Part shown: positions 57,922 to 64,000 of the stretch, piece after piece | How the letters are laid out: each line of letters begins with the position of its first letter | Numbering within the stretch: the first letter of the stretch is position 1 | NCBI GenBank assembly: GCA_005405945.1 | Contig: BJHW01000001.1 | Span: 3,906,001 to 3,970,000, forward strand | Direction of reading: 5' to 3' | DNA from: Streptomyces violaceusniger | GTDB lineage: Bacteria; Actinomycetota; Actinomycetes; Streptomycetales; Streptomycetaceae | Length of the DNA: 64,000 bases | Translations under genes and position numbers: made by a program | Notes under the pieces: model-generated | Told to the model about the DNA's origin: nothing | Database searches by the model: none | What the model saw: the letters and a program-made list of their open reading frames with translations, nothing else

Positions 57922-58194
57922 CTGCCTCCTTCGCGGAGCGGTTCCAGGCGACTGCGCGGAAGCTCCTCCGGAAGGATGGAGGGTTGACCCAGCGTCAGGG
58001 TCAAGCCCGTTCCGACCTCGGTATCCAGATCGCCGACCAGCCAGACACACCGCAGCGATGACGGACCGCTCGCCCCGAGCTCGTTCGGCCGCGAACCCGC
58101 CATACTCATAGCTGTCGGTGAACCACTCACGCGTCGGTTCCTGCGACTCCCCGGCCAGAAATCAACGAACCCGCCCGCTTCACCGGGAGGCACC

Positions 58195-58521
58195 GTGGAG
58201 GCCGGGGAATCCCTGGAAGCGACCGTGATCCGCGAACTCGCCGAGGAGACCGGTCTGATCGCCCGGCCCGACGACGTCACACTCCTTGGCACACTCGTCG
58301 ACCACGTCGGAGACGTCGTGCGGGTCACCGTCGGCGCCATCGTCAGCGCCTGGCAAGGCCAACCGATCACGCAGCCGGACGAGAGCGTCGGTAACTGGGC
58401 TTGGTACCCCCTGGACCAGCTACCTGACGGCCTGTTCGTGTGCAGCGCCCAGATCCTCACCGCCTGGCGTCCAGACCTGCCCATCGACCACACCCCGGCG
58501 CACTTCACGCCCTATGCCTAA
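58195..58521 (+). CDS. NUDIX hydrolase, N-terminally incomplete
   Basis: The Nudix box GGTVEAGESLEATVIRELAE-ETGL (two parts) begins upstream of the first start codon (GTG 58195, which encodes the V of GGTVEAGE), so the annotated product lacks the first strands and the first Gly of the box. Then LLGTLVDHVGDVVRVTVGAIV, NWAWYPLDQLPDGLF, LTAWRPDLPIDHTP. The 140 bases before it show no proper N-terminus; the gene is probably truncated, with its 5-prime end facing the MerR-ABC cassette. Confidence 0.7.
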   Translation: MEAGESLEATVIRELAEETGLIARPDDVTLLGTLVDHVGDVVRVTVGAIVSAWQGQPITQPDESVGNWAWYPLDQLPDGLFVCSAQILTAWRPDLPIDHTPAHFTPYA

Positions 58522-58698
58522 CGCACGACGCCCTCCACGGCCGCGGCGGACGGCATCACAGGCGTATGGCCCGCACCGCGCCGACGGTCGAGGCCCGGGT
58601 ATGCCGACCGCGGCGGACGGACCTCGGATCGGGCGGATACCGCGCCGCCTAAACTGGGCGCCTTGTGAACGGGTGGTTCGGGGTGACGGAGGTCGGCG

Positions 58699-59067
58699 AT
58701 GGCGAAGGGCGACGTGCGCGAGTTTGAAGATCCTTCTGCTGACGTCCTCACCGAGGCGGCCGCGGCTTTCGGGCTTCTGGCGTCGGCGGCACGGCTGCAC
58801 ATCATGTGGGCCCTCGCCCAGGGGGAGAGCGATGTGACGCACCTCGCCGACCGGGTGGGCGGGGCGCTGCCCGCGATCAGTCAGCATCTGACCAAGCTCA
58901 AGCTGGCGGGGCTCGTCCGCTCCCGGCGGGACGGCCGCCGTCAGGTGTACTTCGTCGATGCCCCCGACGTCGTGACCGTGGTGCGTCTGATGGTCGGCCA
59001 GCTCGCCGACCGCGCGCGGAACGAGGCCACGGCGCCGGTGCGTCTGGTGCACGAAACCGGTGCCTGA
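58699..59067 (+). CDS. ArsR-family winged-helix regulator
   Basis: 122 residues. LTEAAAAFGLLASAARLHIMWALAQGESDVTHLADRV (in part), recognition helix PAISQHLTKLKLAGLVRSRRDGRRQVYFVDAPD. The metal-site cysteines of ArsR/SmtB (ELCVCDL) are absent, so the ligand is not the classic one. Its C-terminal RLMVGQLADRA matches the ArsR-type gene cut by the window end upstream of the P-type ATPase. ATG at 58699 after GGAGG. Confidence 0.9.
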   Translation: MAKGDVREFEDPSADVLTEAAAAFGLLASAARLHIMWALAQGESDVTHLADRVGGALPAISQHLTKLKLAGLVRSRRDGRRQVYFVDAPDVVTVVRLMVGQLADRARNEATAPVRLVHETGA

Positions 59068-59132
59068 ACGTGCCATGGCCGCAGGATGCGGCCCCTCGAC
59101 AGCTCCCGGTGCGGGAGGTGTTGGGGGACGGG

Positions 59133-60662
59133 TCAGCCGTAGGAGAGGTCGGAGCAGGCGTCGTCATCGGCGGAGCGGGCATCGTCCGCCACCTTGGAGG
59201 GCACGCGGGTCGGCTCGGGCGACGGTGCGGCCGAGGGGCTGTCCGCGTACGACTGGCCGAGGGTGACGGTGATGCCGTCGGCGGGCATCGGCTCGAGTTC
59301 GGCCTCGGCGAAGAGCCGGGCGACCGTTTCGGCCTGGGTCTTCTGGCCGGGGCCGTACTCGACGGCGGTGGTGGCGTGGTCCTGGCTCGGCGCGTTGCCG
59401 GTGCCGGTGACCGTGAAGCCGTGGTCGGTGAGCGTCTTGGCGGCGCGTGAGGCGAGGCCGCCGGTGGTGGTGCCGTTGTGGACGGTCACCGCGATGCCGT
59501 CGCCGGAGACCGGCTTGGCGCTCGGTGACGGCTTGGGCTTCTCTTCGCCGTTCTTTCCGCCGGCGTCCTCGCCGTCGAGGGTGCGGTCGGCCTTCAAGGC
59601 GGCCCACAGGGCGTCGGCCTCCGGCTCGACGATGGCGACCCGCTCGCCCCGGTACCGCCAGGGGACGGTGATGAATTTGGTGTTGTGCAGGTCGATCCGC
59701 TTCATCGACATCGCGAAGGAGATCAGCTTGTTGGCGGAGCCCAGGCCGGGGTCGACCGTCATGGACTTGGTGGCGGCGTTCGCGAGCGGCAGCAGCTTGG
59801 TGGGGGTGAGGCCGTCGCTCTTGACCTTCTTGATCAGGCTGCCGATGAACGCTTGCTGGCGCTTGATGCGGCCTATGTCGGAGCCGTCGCCGATGCCGTG
59901 CCTGATGCGCACGTAGTCCAGGGCCTTCTGTCCGGCGACGTTCTGCTCGCCCTTGGCGAAGACGCGCCCGCCACGGTCCGCGCGGTTGGGGTTGAGGTCC
60001 TTCTGGTAGACGTCCTGCGGCACGCAGACCTCGACGCCACCCACCACGTCGGTGAGTTTCGCGAAGCCCTTGAAGTCGACCACCATCGTGTGATGGACGC
60101 GCAGGCCGGTGAGGTGCTCCACGGTGTTCTGCGTGCAGGCCGGATTGCCCTTGGCGGTCTGCCCGACGGAGTACGCGGCGTTGAACATCATGTCGTGCCG
60201 CGTCTTGGTCCAGCTCCCGTCGGGCAGCTTGCACGGCGGGATGTCCACGAGGGTGTCGCGGGGGATGGACACGGCCACGGCGTGCTTGCTGTCGGCGTAC
60301 ACATGCAGCAGGAGCGCGGTGTCGGAGCGCCCGATGTCGTCCTTGTCGCCGCCGCCCAGGTCGCTGTTGCCTCCGGTACGCGCGTCCGAGCCGATGACGA
60401 GGACGTTCCGGCCCTTGGAGAGGTCGTCCGGCCGGTCCCCGGAGATGCCGTCCGCGTCAAAGGTGCTGATGTTGCCGTTCAGCTGCCAATACACCCAGCC
60501 CGCGCCCGCCGCCACGAGCACCAGCAGCGACAGCGCTATGGTCAGCGCTATCCGCGTACGGCTCCGCTTGCGCCGCCGGGCGCGGGAGGCGTCCCGGCAC
60601 CGGCCGGTTGGCTGCGCCGGGGCGCTGCGGCTGGACGCCGTCTTCCTGCGGCTGTTGGTCAT
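59133..60662 (-). CDS. LytR-CpsA-Psr (LCP) family cell-wall glycopolymer ligase
   Basis: 509 residues. Basic cytoplasmic N-terminus, one membrane helix (IALTIALSLLVLVAAGAGWVY), then the LCP domain (NVLVIGSDARTGG, DIGRSDTALLLHVYADSKHAVAVSIPRD with catalytic Arg/Asp, HLTGLRVHHTMVVDFKGFAKLTDVVGGVEVCVP, ALDYVRIRHGIGDGSDIGRI; each in short parts) and a C-terminal LytR_C domain (ITVTLGQSY preceded by VTVHNGTTTGGLA). Attaches teichoic or other polymers to peptidoglycan. ATG 60662. A palindromic operator lies between its likely -35 and -10. Confidence 0.93.
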   Translation of the reverse strand: MTNSRRKTASSRSAPAQPTGRCRDASRARRRKRSRTRIALTIALSLLVLVAAGAGWVYWQLNGNISTFDADGISGDRPDDLSKGRNVLVIGSDARTGGNSDLGGGDKDDIGRSDTALLLHVYADSKHAVAVSIPRDTLVDIPPCKLPDGSWTKTRHDMMFNAAYSVGQTAKGNPACTQNTVEHLTGLRVHHTMVVDFKGFAKLTDVVGGVEVCVPQDVYQKDLNPNRADRGGRVFAKGEQNVAGQKALDYVRIRHGIGDGSDIGRIKRQQAFIGSLIKKVKSDGLTPTKLLPLANAATKSMTVDPGLGSANKLISFAMSMKRIDLHNTKFITVPWRYRGERVAIVEPEADALWAALKADRTLDGEDAGGKNGEEKPKPSPSAKPVSGDGIAVTVHNGTTTGGLASRAAKTLTDHGFTVTGTGNAPSQDHATTAVEYGPGQKTQAETVARLFAEAELEPMPADGITVTLGQSYADSPSAAPSPEPTRVPSKVADDARSADDDACSDLSYG

Positions 60663-60725
60663 CCGTACACCCCTCGTGCGTCCGGCTCTACACAGAGGAC
60701 TGCCGGCCCCGACGTTTGGTTATCT

Positions 60726-60737
60726 GATTGCGCAATC
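60726..60737. promoter_or_regulatory. GATTGCGCAATC operator at the LCP promoter
   Basis: A 12-base perfect palindrome, 64 bases upstream of the LCP start. On the minus strand TTGCTA (possible -35) and GATAAC (possible -10) flank it, so a bound protein would block RNA polymerase. Shares the TTGCGCAA core with the site at 60929. Confidence 0.55.
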
Positions 60738-60928
60738 TAGCAAGTGTCTCTCGGGGACGGTCACGGCCGGGGTCGGCCCGCCGGCGCACTCGGCGTGGGC
60801 TGCTCGGCCGCGTCCGCGGCAGCGGACGTCGACGAGGCCGCCGCTACCTGGTCGCCCTCCGCGAGCAGTACCGGACGCCGCCTGAAGCACCGAACGGCAC
60901 ACGTGACTCAGCCCACAACAATTCCATA

Positions 60929-60938
60929 GTTGCGCAAC
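60929..60938. promoter_or_regulatory. GTTGCGCAAC operator at the promoter of the small gene
   Basis: A 10-base palindrome just upstream of TAAACT (60942-60947, possible -10). The ATG of the small gene follows at 60955, so its mRNA may be leaderless. Same TTGCGCAA core as at 60726, in the same divergent region. Confidence 0.5.
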
Positions 60939-60954
60939 CTCTAAACTAACTTGA

Positions 60955-61185
60955 ATGGAAACCAGCGACGCGACGGGACAGGAAACCGCGGTACTCGACG
61001 ATGGTCCCGCGGACGGACTGCGCATCCGGGTCACCGGCCGACCGCGGGCGATCCAGGTGACTTACCCCTGCGAGGTGGATGCCTCGCTCGGCGGCGTGCG
61101 CGCGGAGGCGTTGTACATCTACCGTCGGGATCTCCGCGTGGAACACGAGCCGCTGCGGTACGGCTTCGACACGGCGAGCCCCTGA
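60955..61185 (+). CDS. Small protein of unknown function (76 aa)
   Basis: 76 residues, no signal peptide or membrane helix. Acidic N-terminus, then a beta-rich core (LRIRVTGRPRAIQVTYPCEV, RAEALYIYRRDLRVEHEPLR) with one cysteine. I do not recognise it. No RBS is visible; an AT-rich -10-like TAAACT seven bases before the ATG suggests a leaderless transcript. Divergent from LCP gene with matching TTGCGCAA sites; followed by a strong bidirectional terminator. Confidence 0.6.
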   Translation: METSDATGQETAVLDDGPADGLRIRVTGRPRAIQVTYPCEVDASLGGVRAEALYIYRRDLRVEHEPLRYGFDTASP

Positions 61186-61233
61186 TGGGCGCGGCGCGAA
61201 GCTCAGCGGGCGACTCCGGCTTCGGAGTCCCTG

Positions 61234-61267
61234 GGGTCCTTCTGACGGATCTCCGCCAGAAGGACCC
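61234..61267. terminator. Bidirectional terminator between small gene and P-type ATPase
   Basis: GGGTCCTTCTG-a-CGGA-tc-TCCG-c-CAGAAGGACCC: a 34-base, nearly perfect hairpin touching the stop codon of the convergent P-type ATPase gene. Confidence 0.85.
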
Positions 61268-63932
61268 TAGAGGCCGGCCGACCGCCGCTCGTAACGTGTC
61301 CGGGCCGCCATCAGCGCGGCCGCGTAGAGCGCGAGGACGGCCCCGAGCAGCGGGTAGTAGAGGACCGGCAGAGGCGTGAGGCCGAACAACGAGCCCAACG
61401 GAGAGACCGGCACCAGCAGTCCCACCACGGTCAGCGCCGCTGCCGCCCAACCGACCGTGCCCGGCGTGTGGCCCTCGGCGCTGCGGCGACCGGTGCACAG
61501 GAGCAGCATCACCAGAGCCTGGGTGAGCAGGTTCTCGGTGAACCAACCGGAGTGGAACACCGCCTCGTCGTCCAAGGCGTCGGCTCCGTGCAGAGTGAAG
61601 GCGAGCACGGCGAAAGTGGCCAGGTCGGCGACCGCGTTGAGGGTCCCGAAGCCTGCGATGAAGCGCAGCAGGTCGCGGGGGCGAAGCCGGGTCGGGCGAC
61701 GCAGCACCGCCTTGTGCGGGCGGTCGTAGGCGAACGCGAGCTGCGCCGCGTCGAAGCACAGGTTCTGAGCCAGGACCTGTACCGGGAGCATCGGCAAGAA
61801 GGGGAGGAGAAGCCCGGCGGCGAGCATCGCGATCACGTTGCCGAGGTTCGAGGACAGCGTGACGCGCAGGTACGTGGCGATGTTGCCGCCGGAGTGGCGT
61901 CCCGCCGTGATGGCATGGTCGATCGCGGTGAGGTCCTTCTCGGCGAGCACGACGTCAGCGGCCTCACGGGCGATGGCCACGGCGTCGCGGGGGCGATGCC
62001 GATGTCGGCGGCACGGAGTGCGGGCAGGTCGTTGACGCCGTCCCCGAGGAAGCCGACGGTGTGCCCGCCGGAGCGCAGGGCGGCGGCGATCCGGGCCTTG
62101 TGCTCGGGAGTGCAGCGGGCGAAGACAGCGGTACGGGCGGCGGCATGGGCGAGCTCGGTGTCGCTGAGGCCGTCGACGCGGTCGGCGGTGAGGACGCCGT
62201 CCGAGGCGACAGGGACGCCCAGGTCGCGGCAGGCACGAGCAGCCGTCTCGGGGTGGTCGCCGGTGAGGATCTTGACGGTGACGCCCCGTTCGGCCAGGAC
62301 CCTCAGCGCGTCGGCGGCGGTGGGTGCGAGCGCGTCCCGCACGGTGACGAAGCCCTGGAAGGTCAGACCACGCTCATCGGCCGGGGTGTAGTCGCGGACG
62401 CGGGCCGGACGTTCGGCGGTGGCGACGGCCAGCACCCGCAGGCCGGCATCCGCCTGGTGGGCGGCGAGGGCCAGCAGCCGCTCGCGCTCGTCCTCCGCCA
62501 CCGCGCAGCGCACCAGGACGGCCTCAACGGCTCCCTTGACGACCAGGGTGTGGGTGCCCAGCCGACCCGGGGTGCGAACGACCGCGGTAGCGAGGCGGCG
62601 TACCGGGTCGAACGGGATGGCCGCTGTTCCGTCGTACGCCATGAGGTCGCCCTCGTCGGCGGCGTCGAGGATCGCCTCATCGAGGGCGTCCGGGGTCGGC
62701 AGGTCGGCGAGTTGGAGAGTCCACCAGGCGTTCACGGCGGCCCAGCGCAGCACCTCGGGGTCGTCTTCGCCGTCCGGGCCCAGGGCGCGGTCGACGGCAG
62801 GGCGGTCCTTGGTGAGCGTGCCGGTCTTGTCCAGGCACAGCACGTCGACAGCGCCGAGGTCGTGCAGCGCGGGCAGCCGTTTGACGATCACTCCGTGGGC
62901 ACGGGCCAGCAGCGAGGCTCCGCGGGCCAGGCAGGTGGTGACAATGACCGGCAACATCTCCGGCGTCAGCCCGACCGCCACCGCGACGGCGAACGGCAGC
63001 GTCTCCAGACCCCGGCCCCGCAGCGCCGCGTTCGCCATGAGAACCAGCGGCGGGGTCAACAGCATGAACCGGATCAGGATCCAGGAGATGCCATGCACGG
63101 AGCGGTCGAAGGCGCTCGACTCCCGCTGAGCGCCCAGGCCACCGTGGGCGGCGGCGAACCGCGTCCGCCTGCCCGTCGCGACGACGATCGCCGTGCCACT
63201 GCCGGAGACGACGCTGCTGCCCTGGAAGCACATCTGCGGTCGGCCGAACACACCGCCGTGGGCCGCGCCCGTCGTGTCGACCGCGGCCTTCGCGACAGGG
63301 AGCGACTCACCGGTGAGCGCGGCCTGATGCACCGTCAGGCCGTTTGCGCGCAGAAGTCGTACGTCGGCCGGGACCAGATCGCCGGGACCGAGACGGATCA
63401 CATCGCCGGGCACCACCTCCTCGACGGGGACCTCCCGGGCCACCGGCGCCTCGCCCTCATCGGCGCGGCGCAGCACAGTGGCGGTGGTGGCGACCAGCCC
63501 GCGCAGCGCGGCCATGGACCGGTCCGCCCGGTGCTCCCCGGACGCCCGCAGCACACAGCTGACCGCGACGAGCAAGAGGATCACACAGGCGGCCCCCCAC
63601 GAGGCGACGGCCGCCGAGACCAGCCCGAGGCACAGCAGCACCGCGGTGAACGGGTCCCGCAGACTGCGCACGAACAGCCGCGGCCAGGAGGCTTCGCACC
63701 GGGGCGGAAGGGTATTCACCCCGAAGCGAACCACGCGTTCCTCAGCCTGCGCTTCGGTCAGACCACGTGGGCCGCTGTCCAGCCGCCGCAGCACCTCGAG
63801 CACACCCGGGGCGCGCGTTGTCCGATCGGTGGCACCGGCGGCCGAGCCGTTCCCCGGCCCCGGCACGAACCCGGGGACGAGCGCGTGGGTGCCCGGTTCC
63901 GAGGCCTCAGCAGACTCAGGCACCGGCCCCAC
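61267..63932 (-). CDS. MgtA-like P-type ATPase (magnesium-translocating type); one frameshift
   Basis: About 889 residues. Motifs: LTGESLPV (actuator), CLDKTGTLTKDRP with phosphorylated Asp, KILTGDHPETA, FLGDGVNDLPALRAADIGI. The transmembrane segment GLTPEMLPVIVTTCLARGA and QNLCFDAAQLAFAYD match type IIIB (MgtA/MgtB) pumps, which import Mg2+. Break near 61975: the frame ends in nonsense, while the other frame continues AIAREAADVVLAEKDL to 61267. The GTG at 63932 overlaps the upstream ArsR-type stop by 17 bases, so the two form an operon and regulator control is likely. Confidence 0.9.
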
Positions 63933-64000
63933 GCAGTCCGCGCACCGGTGGGGACGCCTCTTCGGCGCGCGCGGCCAGCTGGCCGACCATCAGCCGCACC
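63916..64000 (-). CDS. ArsR-family regulator, C-terminal end, cut by window end
   Basis: The last 27 residues (RLMVGQLAARAEEASPPVRG then LRGAGA) of a protein whose end matches the ArsR-type regulator at 58.7 kb (RLMVGQLADRARNEATAPVR). It overlaps the start of the P-type ATPase gene and probably regulates it. No other part is in the window. Confidence 0.7.
   Translation of the reverse strand, partial: VRLMVGQLAARAEEASPPVRGLRGAGA

Noticed and set aside
56350..58050. Single ABC half-transporter fusion (ATPase plus permease in one frame)
   Set aside because: Between the two domains the frame reads nonsense, while the normal ATPase end and permease start (ATGA overlap) are present in other frames; two missing bases mimic a fusion.

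Overview
The window is a chromosomal segment of a Streptomyces-type actinomycete. Evidence: very high GC with GC3-biased codons, many GTG starts, Streptomyces-type iron boxes, Tat and lipoprotein signals, conserved Streptomyces gene families (EACC1/caspase, Rsm22, LCP, Prim-Pol) and a 25-codon gene for the actinobacterial ribosomal protein bL37. I see no tRNA, rRNA, CRISPR array, intact insertion sequence or phage gene.

Layout. 0-1.2 kb: start of a sialidase and an unknown protein. 1.5-4.2 kb: an EACC1 - caspase - membrane-anchored periplasmic-binding-type sensor operon, the best candidate for a little-described signalling or conflict system. 4.5-10.5 kb: an MFS exporter, then an accessory patch with a hemC-like gene, a convergent hemB-like gene that lacks both Schiff-base lysines, an anti-sigma-type ATPase, a resolvase-fold protein and an XRE/TPR regulator. 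11-17.5 kb: methionine aminopeptidase, then an iron block (heme oxygenase and efeO-efeB-efeU, each preceded by an iron box). 17.5-32 kb: Prim-Pol, phosphodiesterase, Rsm22-type methyltransferase, a CYP157-like P450 without the ExxR arginine, serine hydrolase, Bcr/CflA exporter, Gfo/Idh oxidoreductase, a repeat-containing lipoprotein, PhoD phosphatase, SDR and a glycosyltransferase. 32.5-34.4 kb: TetR and a DMT transporter with shared operator repeats. 34.9-43 kb: a stress island (dnaK, grpE, CbpA-type J protein, CbpM/HspR-like regulator, clpB, UBP zinc finger, hsp20, DUF2267). 43-47.6 kb: IclR, citryl-CoA-lyase-like, CaiB-type CoA-transferase and MHS transporter, which looks like an organic-acid catabolic module. 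47.6-50.7 kb: haloacetate-dehalogenase-like hydrolase, LysR and tartrate/isopropylmalate-type dehydrogenase, linked by two matching LysR boxes. 50.8-59 kb: serine hydrolase, VOC, bL37, SDR, XRE/MmyB, methyltransferases, a MerR + ABC exporter cassette, NUDIX and ArsR. 59-64 kb: LCP protein, a small gene with paired TTGCGCAA operators, and an ArsR-MgtA-type P-ATPase pair cut by the window end.

A striking property of the whole window is about 20 gene-breaking frameshifts in 17 genes or gene pairs, including dnaK, clpB and dnaJ. Every one has the same sign (one base missing), and nearly all lie in G/C runs. That pattern points to homopolymer under-calling in the assembly rather than gene decay, so I give the full reconstructed span for these genes and note the break. 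Where a break matters biologically (caspase/sensor, hemB-like) I discuss it separately.
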